Of a DNA stretch of 64,000 nucleotides, positions 33,037 to 46,100 are shown in pieces. The position numbers and the translations under genes are program-made. The stretch comes from Gnetum montanum (taxonomy: Eukaryota; Streptophyta; Gnetopsida; Gnetales; Gnetaceae): assembly GCA_015680685.1 (NCBI GenBank), contig MNCI01025442.1, forward strand, positions 517,116 through 581,115, given 5' to 3'. Position 1 is the stretch's first letter; each line of letters opens with the position of its first letter. The notes below the pieces were generated by a model. That model worked only from the letters and a program-made list of their open reading frames with translations, made no database searches and was not told the origin of the DNA.

Positions 33037-36000
33037 CTATGTACGTAGGTGAATATCCTGGTGTATGGATGAGGAAACATCCCTAAGTTGTGCTAACCAT
33101 GATCTCACCAAGATTAGGTTAAACCTGGGCATTTCCTCAACCATGATAAATGTTGAGTTTATGGGGAACTGGTCCCCTACTATGAAGTTCATGTGAACTG
33201 TGCCCTTTACCACGACCTGCGCCCCATTGAACGACCTCAGGCATGAGGTAATCATGGGTTTGATTTGGTCGACCAAGCATAGCCTGTCCACAATGGGGAA
33301 GGGGATGAAATTTATGGTGGCCCCATCATCAACATGTACCCTTTAGATCCAATGTTGGCTGACTTGAATTGTGATGAAAAGGGGCACCGTAGTTACCTGA
33401 CCCCTCTTGGGGCCTTTCCTAATGGCACCGTCGCGGAAGGTTAGTTGAGGTTGTTCTGATCGTGAAGGCACCAAGGGAAGCATGACTGAGTAGATTGCTT
33501 TTTCCTCCATGGGCATGTCTTCGTTGACCGGAGTCACTATCAACATGTGGATCAGAGCTTCATGATGTGGGATAGATGTCATGATTAGGTAGTACAAGCT
33601 CAACGTAGTATTTTTTTGTTTTAGAGCTTGTTTGACCTATGTGAGGGCATCCAAGAAGTCTGGGCCATCCCCCTATTTGATGCTTTCTTCCTCTTCTATT
33701 TGTCTTGGAAGATGACTCTCTCGAGGAGAGGTGACTTCGGATCTGGGTTTAGATCCTTGTTAGCAGAGTGATGTAGGCTGTGTAGTCATATCGACCTTCG
33801 TCTTTGGTGGGTAAGGTATAGATGTGTGGGGCGAAGACGTAGGCTTGGGGGTACCTTTGATGGTACTTCCCTTTGATGTCTCACCCGCAAAAGTGGACTT
33901 CTTGCCTTGTGGTGTAAGAAGGCTATTTAGCTGTGTTGCGCGAAGTAGGGGCTGTTGAGGGTGTCAGCCCCCTGATGACGAATGGAGCTAGAGGTGTTAA
34001 TGGATGGGACCGCATGGCTCCGCTAACAGGTGATACAAAGGTGGATGCCCATCGTGGGAATTTTAGAATGAATGGCTACTGTGAGCTTGGACTAGTTGCT
34101 GGCGGTGCTGGTGCACTACGTTGAGGCACACAGACCACGAATGGCTGTCGAGGTGGCCTAGGATCACTATTAATGTTGATGGTGTTGATTACATAACCAA
34201 AATTATTGGCATTGAGGGGGTCTATGTAGACATACATAGATTGGTTTTCAGGGTGCACTAGGTTGCATTCATCTAGCAGTAGCTTCCCCTGGTTGATTAA
34301 TCTTTGGATTTCATCTTGCAATGCTAGAAAGTAATCAATGTTGTGACCACACTGTTGGTGGTAGTCACAAAACTTCTCCAGCCTGAAACCCCTAGGAACT
34401 GGAGGCTTATTGGGTAGGGCCAAAGAGGGGTTCCTAATGAGCTCACAGTAGTGTTGATGTCTCATGTTCGCTTCTTCCAACATCTGCTTGTGTTGGATGT
34501 ATTCCACTGCCAATAGTTTCTTTAGGAGTTCCAAAGGCTTAAGGGGCAGTGGGGTATACTTTGAGCGGTCTTTGCGCTCAAAGTTGGATTTGGTCTGCCC
34601 AGATGTCTCAGGTGTAGGTATAGCATTTTGTGGTACATGGCCCTTCTTGGATGTAGGGTTAATTGTGGGTATGGTCAGTTTCGTGCTGTTCTTGCTACCA
34701 TTGCTGCTAGGTTTGGGCTTGGCCTCAGTCGCCACAATGACCACTGTGGTTGTTGGGGCCTTACCTTTTTCCTTCTTTGCGATGGTATTTTTGTAGGTGA
34801 TGTAGGATAGGTCTTTGCTTACCTCGGCTGCCTCTTGTATGCCCTTATTCTAAGCAAAATCTTGACTAAGAGAGCGAGGAGCAAGGTAGTACAGTTTGGA
34901 CTTGATGAAGTTGTTCACTGCACCCTTAAAGATGGCTAGCAAGTGAGCCTCTACGATGGGCTCATAGATTTTGTTAAGGGTTGCACTCCAACATTGAATG
35001 AACTTTTGGACTGGTTCTAGCGGGTCTTGCTTCACTCTCATCAACTGATCCAGCATGGTTTCTGGCTTCAAGTTGTACTTGAAGCGTGTCACGAACTGGG
35101 TTAGGAGTTCTTCTAGAGTTGAAATGGAAGAGCATGGCAATGCACAGTACCAATCTAGGGCTTTCCTAGCTAGGGACATGGCAAAAATGGGAATGATCAT
35201 GTGTGGCCATTATTGTAATAGCAAAGATTCAAACTTGAAGGTAACAAGATGTGTATTGGGATCTCCCTCCCCATTGTACTTCATGAAGTGTGGGAGAGAC
35301 ATCGATGACTTGTACCATGTTAGACCCAGAAGCTTTGAGGTGTTTGATTTCCTTAGTGAGGGTCTGGATGAGTTGGAATGCTTGGTCTAGACCCAGCGAT
35401 GTCGTAGATAGTTGGGGAATTGTGAAGGTAGCTCCCACTTGTGGTATGGCAGAGGCAGGGGTATGACCCATCGGTGGTACCGTCAGGACGACCCCTGCGA
35501 GCAATGCTGTTTGTGTTGCCCACCACTTGGCAGGTGGTGTTGTTAGGGTAGTGACCATGGGTTGGGCTATCGGATGGACTACTTATGTCACTAGCAGCGT
35601 AGACCATAGCCTCGTGTTGGGTTGTATCATCTACGAGGATTGGTGGGTTTGAGAGCAAACATAATGAGACATCTGCGATGCTTGCGAAATAGGCGAAGAA
35701 GAAAATGGGGCCCACCACGTGGATAGGTTGGGGCCCACCATAGTGGGTGGAATAGACATGAATGTAGAAATGGAAACAGAAGTCGTGCATGATTGTGAAA
35801 TAGGCATGGTGTGAACATGTGTCAAGGTAGCCACGATTGGCATATGATGTACTACAAGTATGGATTTTTGAACAGTTTGCAAAGGGATAGTAGCTACAAA
35901 TGAAATAGGTGAAATAGGAGAAAGAAGATGTTGAAACGCCTTGGGATTGACATGGCTACCCATAGTGGATGTAATCGCAGGTTGCCAAAGCGTAGGCATA

Positions 36001-36515
36001 ATCACAAAGGAAGTGGTGACAAACAATGGCTTGGCCCAGAAGGATTGGGTAGGAGGGACAAGAATGGGGTTTCTTGAACCTCCCTCATCTGATTGGGAAT
36101 CGAGTTCCTCCTATCCATCTTGAAAGGCATCATCTTGGTTGGACGTAGTGTCTTGTTGCTCCCTAAGCCTAGCCAACTGGATTAATCGGTCTAGAAGCCT
36201 TTGGTCCATCTGTGTCAAAGGTAAGGAAATGCTGGGAGTAGGAACAAACTCCTTCCCGTTGTCATAAGCAAAATCGAAGCTATGTTTATCCTCGAGTTCA
36301 TGTACATCCATGGGTAGATTTACCTGCACCTTTGCATAGAGGAAGCTGTAATGCTCGTGTTACTAGGCCAATTCCTCAGGTCCTCAGTTTTGGATTCTGA
36401 GAGATTGGCACACCTCCAACGTCTGGTTCAGCGGTTGTTCGACACCAGTAGTGCCTTGCGCTGCGATGGGAACCTCAACGTTGAAGGTATGAGTGGTAGT
36501 GTTTGAAAAAGCCAT
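33037..36515 (-). pseudogene. gag-protease remnant of T2a
   Basis: The start ATG at 36515 (MAFSNTTTH) parallels the T1 start (MDSLYTTTT). The gag core lies at 35200-34850 (KALDWYCALPCSSISTLEE; FKGAVNNFIKSKLYYLAP). A Cys/His block sits in 34744-34076 (CDYHQQCGHNIDY). 33603-33343 matches the segment before protease. Protease is at 33340-33037 (FNLILVRSWLAQL). A TAA at 35212-35210 and a TAA at 33345-33343 fall at the same alignment columns as T1 stops 10766 and 12690. T2a has Gln where T1 has TAG at 10982, 11114 and 12975, so those T1 codons arose from Gln. Confidence 0.82.
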
Positions 36516-36599
36516 TGTTAAGCAAGTATTTATGCAAGAAAAAGCATAAAAAGTTATGCAAGAAAGTGCGAAAGAACAAGGAAACTGGAAAATAGAAAA

Positions 36600-37095
36600 A
36601 AAGAAGGCTTTACGTCTTGTTGAATTCCTAAGGAACTGTCGAGGCAACCGACCTGTACCATAAAAAGTGTAAAAAACCGTGAAAGGGTGTCATGTTTATG
36701 CTAATGCACGATAGGGTATAGAGCATGTGCAAGGCTACCGTAAGACAAGTTTATTTCACTGGCAATCAAGAAGGCTTTATGTCTCGCAAGGTTCCAAAGG
36801 AATCGTCGAGGCGACTGGTCTGTACCACACATGATGGGGTACAAAACACATGCAAGACTACTGTAGGATGGGCAAGCTAAGTAGTGATCAAGAAGGCTTT
36901 GTGTCTCTCAGGATCCTTGAGGGACCATCGAAGTGACCGATCTGTACCACATGAGATGGGGTACAGAATGCATGCAAGACTACCGTAAGATGAGCTAGTT
37001 AGCTGGCAATCAGAGGCCTTGTGTTCTGTAGGGCTCCTGAGGAACCATTGAGGTGACTGATCTGCACTGCACAAAGTGCAAACAACCACAAAAGG
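36600..37095 (-). repeat. About 120-bp tandem repeats in the T2a leader
   Basis: AAGAAGGCTTTATGTCTC-like starts recur near 36601, 36769, 36890 and 37009, each followed by GTCGAGGCGACTGGTCTGTACC-like text. The array lies between the gag ATG and the primer site. The T1 leader (9176-9397) is too short to hold such an array. Confidence 0.75.
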
Positions 37096-37173
37096 GTGTT
37101 ACATTTATGCTTATGCCTATTAGGGTGCAGAAGGCTCACAAAACTACTGTGACACACAGAAAAGGCACCAAAA

Positions 37174-37191
37174 GCCCCTCTTCTAGCGCCA
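37174..37191 (-). promoter_or_regulatory. Primer-binding site of T2a
   Basis: TGGCGCTAGAAGAGGGGC on the minus strand, next to the LTR end at 37198. It matches the T1 site TGGCGCTAAAGGGAGGGG in its first half. Confidence 0.7.
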
Positions 37192-37197
37192 GAAAAC

Positions 37198-38821
37198 TAT
37201 ATCGACTGAAAACGTCAGTGGCTGGAAAACATCGAGGGGATGGTAGATGCAATAGTTCTAACCCCATACTCACACGAGGGCTGCACTAGGTGTGAGCAGA
37301 TACAGGGTTCCCTGAATGGTCTGGTCTATCAGACAGGGACTAAATTGTTGTCTATATAGCCTTTTGCAACATATAGTTTTGAAAATGGGGATGAAAATGC
37401 GAAGTAATGCTTGGAAGTAAATAAAGTAGAAAAAATAGTGCAAAATGCAACGATAAGTAGGAAACAAAGTAAAATGCAGTTAGAAAAATGCACTGCTCTG
37501 AAGCTACAAGTTTGCTCTGTCAAGGTGGATACAGTCGATTGCATAGCATGGTAGAGTGTAGAGATCTCGAGGGTAACTAGGACGTGTAGAGAAAAATAGG
37601 TTGTGCGCTTGGGCATGGACTTGGGTGCTGACAATGTGAGGATTCTACTAAGGTGGTAGAAAGGGTATGGAACAAAATACCAGTTGTAGATGCTCACTGT
37701 TTGCAGAGTCAAATAGAAATCTTACAATGCTTGATGTTACAATGTGCATGGAAGAGAACTTAAATGCTAGATAGAGAAAAAGTTGAAGAATCGGAAAAAA
37801 ATTTTGAACCCTTTGAATGCTGCTTGTTGGGGTTTTTATAGAACCAAGGGCACGTGAAAGGGACGGTCTGGATGCCATGTGCCTTAAGCCCACATTGACT
37901 TGCTCGTGCTACACATGCCATGCATGATCGTTGGACTTGCATGACTGTTGTAATGCGAGCCTACCATGCCATAACCATGAGCTTGCCACATCGTAATTGC
38001 ATCTTCAGCATTTGGAGACGTGTGCCAACGATCTGATCAGGTGAAGTGCATTGATGTTGCACAACCACCTGCATGCCTTGCTGTGCTTTGTAGTGTAGCA
38101 TGCTTAGCGTAGTGTAGTGCCTTGTCGCATGTTTCGCTATATGTGTGTTTCATGCTTGCTACACTATGCTACGCTACCTAGCATAGTGTAGCGTAGTGAC
38201 TAGCCTTAGTCATGAAAAATTTGCCAATTTGTAAACTTTGCTTCCTATGTTGCGAGACTGGCAAGCTTACTAATTTTGCTCTTGGAGCTACCTTCTATCT
38301 CTTCTGTAGGATTGCTATGCCTCACTACACCATGTAGTGTAGCGTAGCGTAGTAGCAGACATGGTCTACCGCTTCCTGACAAAAATGGACATTGTTGAAT
38401 GTCTTAAAGTTGAGTGAGGGAACTGGTTGTATAGCTGTTGCCATGCTACGCTATGCTACATAGTGTAGCGTAGCGTGGCACTTCGTCCTGCAATTATTTT
38501 CTGAATCTTGCTACGCTACATAGCGGGGCATAGTGTAGCATAGCAGACTTCATGACTTAGAAAATTTTCCGAACTATTTCGTGCATCCTGAGTGCTGCTA
38601 TCGACTTTGCGTACCGTTTCTAAGCAAGTTGTCAACTCGACACACTACTTAGGTGGATAGGTGAAATGATCCATAGAGCTTGTTTACACCTAAAGTAGAA
38701 AAGTTTTCGAGCTGGTCGGCCTGAATTTAGAGCGTTCTCCTTCCAAAGAACTATCGTGGTTCTGCGTGAATTGCAAGGCCTGGTGAAGCGAGAATGACTT
38801 CAAAATTTTTGGGGTGTTTCA
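37198..38821 (-). mobile_element. 5' LTR of T2a
   Basis: 1624 bp; on the minus strand it begins TGAAACACC and ends near CAGTCGATATA, with the R/U5 end homologous to T1. U3 (38060-38570) holds TACGCTA/TAGCGTA inverted motifs, including a near-perfect palindrome at 38444-38476. A TATA-like box is at about 37833-37840 (minus). Confidence 0.82.
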
Positions 38822-38919
38822 TAGAGTTAGTATGAAATAGCATTTATTTATGTTTAATAACATATAAACCAAAACACAATAACAAAGTAAATAAGTAACA
38901 AATAAAATAAAATACTTAC

Positions 38920-40913
38920 CCTCCACTAGCAATACAAAGCAGATCTTCTTTGCTCTTGGTGGTATGACATTTGGAGTGGGCTCTCTTGGGCATTCATTCC
39001 TCTTCACCTTTGCTTTAGAATTCCCAATGGTCTCAAAAATTAGTTGTTTAGCCCCTTTAATAGACATGCATAGCCTAAACAGTTCCAATTCTAAGCTATC
39101 ATCGGAATGATGGGAATGGCTAGCTGCACCTCTAGTAGTAACTGATACTGATTCTTCGATGCCTTTGGGTGGGTCTTTGGATCTAGTGGTGCTAAACAAA
39201 TGGAAAATCCAAGGGTGAGAAAGTTGTGAATGGTCCCTCAAAATATAATTGTTATCACTATAAACTACTAGGAACTCAGCAAACCTACGTAGGTACCCCG
39301 CAAAGAAGGAAAATGTGAAGTGGGATTTAGCATGGATGTTTGAACGTAACCTAACAATGTCTCCACAAAAACTAGATCCTAGAAATTGTGCCTAGTTATA
39401 GCACATTCTTGTCTCTAAAACTACATGTATTACACGTGTAGAATCGATCCCAAGGTTTCTTCCTTGAGAAAGAGATTTGGGAAATGCCTGTGCCCGGAAG
39501 AGAGGATATAGGAAGTTCATCTCCATTGATTGGGTATCATCTCACATAGCAAAGCCTTTAGGACCCCGAGACACATCTAACCACTCCTCAAGATCTTTTA
39601 TGACCTGGCCTTCTTTAGTTGCTTTATCTATGGTCATCCTGGCACCATCCANACTTCTTTAGTTGCTTTATCTATGGTCATCCTGGCACCATCCATGGGC
39701 ATGCCAAAAAGATCAGAAAGAAACTCAGTGGTTAGGTGGAAGGATACCTTGACTCCCTGAACCTGCATGTGAAAATGGGAAGCATCATTGTTGAAAGAAT
39801 CAACAATGGTAATAATCTTAGTAGCCAGAATACTAGGAGTCAAAGCTATGAACAAGTCCATCAAACCTGCATAGATAAGATGACTGATGACCAACTCAAA
39901 AGATTTCTTCTGTAACCATTGTTGTGACTGCTCTACCTCCCCATATTTCATAAAAAGAATAGCCTTAGTATGCCCTGTTATAATGGTAACTTCATCAGAA
40001 GAGATGGCTACCATAAAAAGAAAACATAGAATGAGAGGTTAAAAAAATATAGTACATGATGATGTAACAAAAAAGGAAAATGGAGTCTAGAGTGTGGTCA
40101 TTTACCATCTATAAATGATGTAGGCAGGGTAGGTGCAGGATCAATTCTTTGAGGGAAAATTGGCCCATTGGAAGACCAATACTCATGTAACCAACCATGA
40201 ACTTTGCAGTGCTCAAAGGATCTTGAAAACTACCTATGGTAGTCAACAATACCCACTTTTGTCTGGTCCAGTATTGTGGCATGAAGAATGGGGCCTGCCA
40301 TGAATGCCTCTAATGCTGTGCATGGTAAGGCAAGCCCACCATCATCATCATGCATCCCCTGCTCATCAAAGCAGGGCCTGCATAGGAAAACAACATTTAG
40401 GCATAGACAATGAAATAATTTTTAAAAGAATAAAAAATTAAAGTAAAACACAAAAGAGCATACCTATCCACTCTATATGCTGTCCCAGGTGGGTTCTAGA
40501 ATAGAGTGTGTACACGAAGGGCTAGGAAAAGTGTGTTGCTGCTGTTAAAATGACTACATGTAGGTAGCTCCCATACAAAAGTCAAGGGATGAGTAGATCT
40601 AGGACCCTCAGTAGTGCCTCCCTCAACTTTAAAAAGTCCCTCATCTATGTTGGTAACAAAGGCAAGCATGTCCTATGTAGACCTAGGCAACATGGTCTCA
40701 ATGATATCACAAGCTAACTATTCACTTAAGTGAGATCATACAACCACACTAAAATTTTTTGGGATGAATGAAAAAAAGGAACCAACACCAGGATGGAACC
40801 ATATCACATGGGGCCTAATGTGCATGTCATAGGGAGGTATGTTCAAGCCAAAGGGGCCAAACCAAGCAAGTACACCAATGAGCTCAACCACAAGGAGAGA
40901 AGATGTAGGTCTC
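38920..40913 (-). pseudogene. T2b antisense gene: exons 2-4 homologues
   Basis: Minus-strand exons: 40913-40464 (450 bp), 40377-40106 (272 bp), 40007-38920 (about 1045 bp without the N duplication). The T1 counterparts are 441, 275 and 1041 bp. Boundaries are GT-AG (GTATGC...TATGCAG; GTAAATG...GGTAG). The first exon has SLLVVELIGVLAWF and RPHVIWFHPGVGSFF then FSVVV, the same NIF-like pattern as T1, with Glu in place of the first HAD Asp. The third has GLMDLFIALTPS, VKVSFHLTTEFLSDLFGMP and DPPKGIEESVSVTTRG, aligning with T1 exon 4. Stops show it is dead. Exon 1 was not identified; later exons are lost at 38821. Confidence 0.75.
39609..39695. repeat. N-flanking direct duplication (assembly artefact)
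   Basis: About 42 bases ending GGCACCATCCA stand on both sides of the N at 39652, inside T2b antisense exon 4. Confidence 0.83.
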
Positions 40914-41289
40914 CTATATATAGCCAAAACATTAGGTAAGTAAATATTCTAAATGCTAAAATTAGTATGAAATCACAAACCAAACACATAAATAAAATTT
41001 AATCGCACAACTCACCTCATGAGACAAGGACACCAATATTTATTTAGTGTACTTAATGCTCGCCGGGGTACATTGAAGTCTAGTTTATTACATTGAAATC
41101 TAGTTTATTGCAAGCAACGTAAAATAAATACATAAGTGTGAAAAAAATGAACACTCACATAAACTTGGAAAAACATAGAAACATATTTTAATTATCTGCC
41201 CCAAGAAAATAATAAACTGTGTAGAAATGAAAACCAGCAAACAATAAGCATCTTAGCAAGAACTTTACATTTTCATGTCTTAGCAAAGG

Positions 41290-42680
41290 GGAACCTGGAC
41301 ACTCACGTTGGGGCTAACCCCTGCCACAACTCATGCTGGGGCCTATTCCCAAGTGACTCACGCTGGGAAAAATCATGCTGAGGCCTGTTGCCAAGTGACT
41401 CACACTGGGAGGGCTCATGCTGGGGCCTATTCCAGCAAAATCACGCTGCCTATCTCCATAGCACTCACGCTAGGTTTCCTACATTCTAGCTCACGCAGGG
41501 AACTTGCAACTCATGCTACCTAGGAACTTGGTAGTCACGCTATGCACAAGGAAAAATTGACATGGCCTAGGAACCTGGTAGTCATGTTGGAAATTAGCCC
41601 TCCAATAGAAAGATAGTTATTTGTATGACACTGGTGGCAAGCCCTGCTGGTTGTTTTTCTAATGTTTGGGCAATATTCTAACCTAACGCAGGAGATCTAT
41701 TGTGAATCTTCACATTGATGTACGCGTTCATCTCCTAAAAATGTTGCAATAATCCACTTACGCATGGGGTAAGGTGAATGCTAGCATGGGGGGATAGAAT
41801 CATTTGTTCGGTCAAATTGTCCACCAAATATATCCCATGGAAATTAACCCTAGAACATAGCTCACGCTGCTAGAAAAGAAAGAAATAGGTCTTCCCTATC
41901 TTGTACTCATGCTTACCTTCACCTGGCAGTCACACTGCCCAAAAAACCCTACGGCCTAGGAAGCCTCAAAATCTTGAAAACCCACGAAGCCTAAGGAGGC
42001 TGAAAACCATGCTGCCCAGGAAGCCCAAGGAGGCTGAAAACTCATGTCACCTGTCCTATAGAATGCCCTCATAAATCATGCTAGGCATCTTGGACGTTGC
42101 CCAAAGATAGATTTCCCCCCCAACAAATCTCACACTGCCAAAAAGAAAAGATGAATTTCCTCGACAACGCAGCTCATGCTGCCAAAAAGAAAAGATGGAT
42201 TCCCCTTGCAACGTAGCTCATGCTACCCTTGAAAAGGCTCCCGCTATCCAAGATATCCCTGGGCACTCATGCCCTGCACACACGCCTTGGATCACATTAA
42301 TGTTGACACCATGAAATCAAGAACAGTAGGCCATAAAACCCTAGAAATGAACCCTACATCCCAAAAAAACCCTAAATCATAGCCACAAAAATTCTGCCCT
42401 AGTTAACGCTGTTGGAAACAAGAGGAAGAAAATCTACCTGTGCAAAGCTCCATCCCATGCTTGAATCTTGGCTTTCGGGAGACACTGGAGTAGCTCTTCA
42501 CTCTCCTCCACAAACACCAGATTTGCTTGCATCTTCCCTTTACCTCGGCTTATTTTCCCTTTACATTTCATGGTTGCGCTATAGCTCACACTGTAACTCA
42601 TGTGGACGTTGACACTGTAGCTCACGTTGCACTCTTTAGCTCATGCTGCAATCCAAAGCCAAGTACTCACGCTAGCACAA
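41290..42680. repeat. CACGCTGGG-type repeat field in T2b
   Basis: Dozens of copies of CTCACGCTGGG/CTCATGCTGCC at irregular 20-50 bp spacing lie between the antisense gene 5' side and pol. The T1 divergent region has no such array. 42681-43189 is AT-rich and otherwise featureless except one GGCC-type copy at about 43033. Short frames here (41308, 42412) are repeat by-products. Confidence 0.75.
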
Positions 42681-43189
42681 ACCCCCCTTTCTTCACTTCA
42701 AATTCCCCTTTTAAATCCCAAATATTCATTTCCAATTTAATTTAGTCTATTTTAATTTTACCATGTTTAAATTTTATTTTCATGTATGTTATCTTTATTT
42801 CATGTTGGCCTAGTATTTCTCACTATTCTAGCCTCTAAAGATGAGGCTGAAAAAAGTTATTATTATTATGTAAAGAAGTAGAGAAAAGTTCAAAAATCAA
42901 CAAATATATATATATAAAAATTTAAAAATCCATAAAATTTCAAAGTCCCATAAACTTATTATTTGCACAAAAATTTAAAAATCAAAAATGTTGTGTACAC
43001 ATTCAAAATGACAAGTTAACATGAATATTATTGGCCCAATACGGCCTAAAACTGCCATGGCAATTGTTATGTTCCACAATTTTGTTAGTACATAAATTAG
43101 TTACTTGATGCCTATTTACATTTAAAAACTTCTTCATCAAGGAAGTGTTGCTCACTTTGCTCTTGGTTTAAATTGGCAAGAGCAAGCAC

Positions 43190-46100
43190 ATGGCCACCAA
43201 GAATATCCTTTCAACATTGTCTCTTAGTGGACCATACGGGGAGGTAAAAAGAACAATCAATCCAGAATCCTTGGATCTAGACCCATCCACTTATACTAAT
43301 TTAATAGCTTCCACTCAGGAAACATAAGACTGGCCTAAAAATGTGACTAAGACGTTAGATCTAGAGGTTGATAATATCACTAAAGATCCCCTTGTTGAAG
43401 TCCCCGTTACCACATCTAATGGTGAAGCTAGAACATTGAAGTTAAGCACCCTACTAGACGCACAAATTGTCAGTGAAATAACTCAAGTACTGAAAGAAAA
43501 TATGAAAACATTCACGTGGTCATACACCAACATGCTAGGATTGGACCCCCGAATTGTCTAACATCATCCTTGATGAAAAGGTCAAACCGGTGAAGCAAAA
43601 GGTACGAAAGGTTAGACCCGAGGTAGCATTAGCAGTCCGTGATAAAATCATAAAGCTTTACCAATCTGGTTTCATCTGGGCCGTGGACTATTCCAATTGG
43701 GTATCAAATATTGTAGTAGTTCCTAAGAAGAACAATAGTACACACATATGCATTGACTTCCATGATCTCAACACAACCACTATAAAGGATGACTTCTCAC
43801 TACCTAGCATCAATCAACTCATTGACACAACTGCTGGGCATGCATTATTATCCTTTATGGATGGATTTTTAGGATAAAACCAAATAAGAATCAATCTGAA
43901 AATTCAACTCAGAACAACTTTTATGACACCTTGGGGCACATTATGCTATATGATGATGTCATTTGGCCTTAAAAATGCAAGAGCTACATATCAACGAGTA
44001 ATGACATATATATTTAGTGATTACATGCTCAATTTTCTCAATGATTACGTTGACGATATCACGGTTAAATCTAAAACAACCAAACAACATGAAAAAGATC
44101 TAGACCTAGTGCTTAAACGTTGTCTGAAATATGAGCTTAGATTCAATCCAAAGAAATGTGTTTTTGATGTCAAAACGGGCAAAATGCTTAGTTTCGTAGT
44201 CTTTGAAATAGGGGTATAGGTAGACCCTAATAAGGTTAAGGAAATAACTAATATGCAACCACCAAAAAACCTTACCAAACTATGTGGTCTTCAAGGTAGA
44301 CTGCTGTTCATAAGATGCTTTATCGAAAGGCTGATGGATAAGTTGAGATCCTTGCAACACTTACTACGAAAGAATGTGCATTTCCAATGGACTCAACAAT
44401 GCTAGAAAGCATTAAATAACATAAAGCTAGAACTAGTTCAACTATTAACAATTTACCCCCTCAAGGCAATAAACCCTTCTATATCTACCTTGCAATTTCC
44501 GACTCTTCGATTGCATTGATGCTTTGTCAAAAATGTAAAGATGGAGTTGAGATCCTTGTATATTACTTAAGCCATGCTTTAATTACCTATGAAAAATGAT
44601 ACAATGATGTAGAGAAATCATGCCTTGCCCTTTTTTTCTCTTTGAGGAAATGGAGGCATTATCTCTTCCGTAACTAGGTTTACATCATTTGCAAGAATAA
44701 TGTACTTCATGCCATCACTAACAATATCTATGAATCGAGTAGGATAGCTAGGTGGAAAGTGATGATCACAGAGTTTGACTTACACTATGTTTCTCAATCT
44801 TCCACAAAAGGTGAAGCAATAGTTGCACAATTAACCATCTTGCCAATGCATGATCAAGCAATAATTAACCCTAAATTCCCCGATGAGAATGTCAATAGTA
44901 TAGACACTGTGCCTAATAACTACGAGGCAATCCTTTATTTCAATGGAGCTTCAACTTCCTGAGAAGGAAGTGCTATGGCTATTTTGACATACCCCTCTGG
45001 AGAAATCTGACCCTTCACCTACCAATTGACCTTCCCTTGTACCAATAATGTGGAAAAATACAAAGGTCTCCTTAGAGGTCTTCAAGCAGCATTGACTTTA
45101 GGAATCAAACTTCTTGTAGTTTGAGGTGATTCATAGTTGGTCATTAATCATGTCACAGAAGTTTACGCATGCAAAGCCCTCCATTTGCAACCATATTGTG
45201 ACTTGACCAAGCATCTGCTAAAGCAGTTGATAGAAGTGGATATACAACATGTCCCTAGAGGTGAAAACACTATTTCCTATGCACTTGTTACACTCACCCT
45301 AAAAATGACACCTGAAATGTTCCATGCGTTGCCTAGCTCTATAACAAATTATGCCAAACCTATAATCGATGCTCTCAATGAAATCCCTATAGCATCAATT
45401 AGCACAACACATGCAATAGAATGGTATGATGACATAAAAGAGTACCTTCTAAGTGGTGAACCTCCACAACATTTGACAAACGCTCAAAAGGACACAGTGC
45501 GAAAACGCTCTCGACAATATGCATTAATAGGAGACACCTTGTGTCGCAGATCCTATGAAGGTATTTTGCTAATGTGCATTAGTAGCATTGACAGTCAAAC
45601 AATTGTAGAACAAGTCCATGAAGGACTTTGTGGAGGGAACATAGCACCCAAAGAAATGACAACAAAGATTAGGTGCTTAGGCTACTACTGGCCACACATG
45701 AAATACGATTGCATCTCCAAGGTTAGGACATATGACATTTTCCAAAGGCATGGTAACCTAATACATATGCCATCTAACAAATTGCACACAACACAAATCA
45801 CATGAACATTCCAAAAATGGGGATTAGACTTAATTAGACTGATAACACCCTCATCCTCCGTAGGACATAGCTTAATTATTATAGCAAATGAATATTTTAC
45901 AAAATGGATAGAAGCAATTCCTCTTAGGAAGACCACTTCAAAACACGTTTGCAATTTCATAATAGAAAACATCGTGACCCATTTTGGTATTTCAATGACC
46001 ATCGTTACTGACAATGGGCCACAGTTCAGTAGTGTAGATACTAAAAGCTTCTATGAGAGCTTGGGTATTAAACATGAATTCTCATCACCTTACTACCCAT

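Larger units (their letters stand above)
32359..38821 (-). mobile_element. T2a: 5' half of a Tat-like element (minus)
   Basis: Minus-strand order: LTR 38821-37198, primer site 37191-37174, leader with long tandem repeats, gag-protease 36515-33037, GGCC-type repeats 32710-32540, then a short stretch to 32359 that may hold the C-terminal codons of its antisense gene (GDSQGND against GDSGSRGNA of T1). It is truncated there by A3. The LTR tip at 38821 abuts T2b. Confidence 0.82.
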
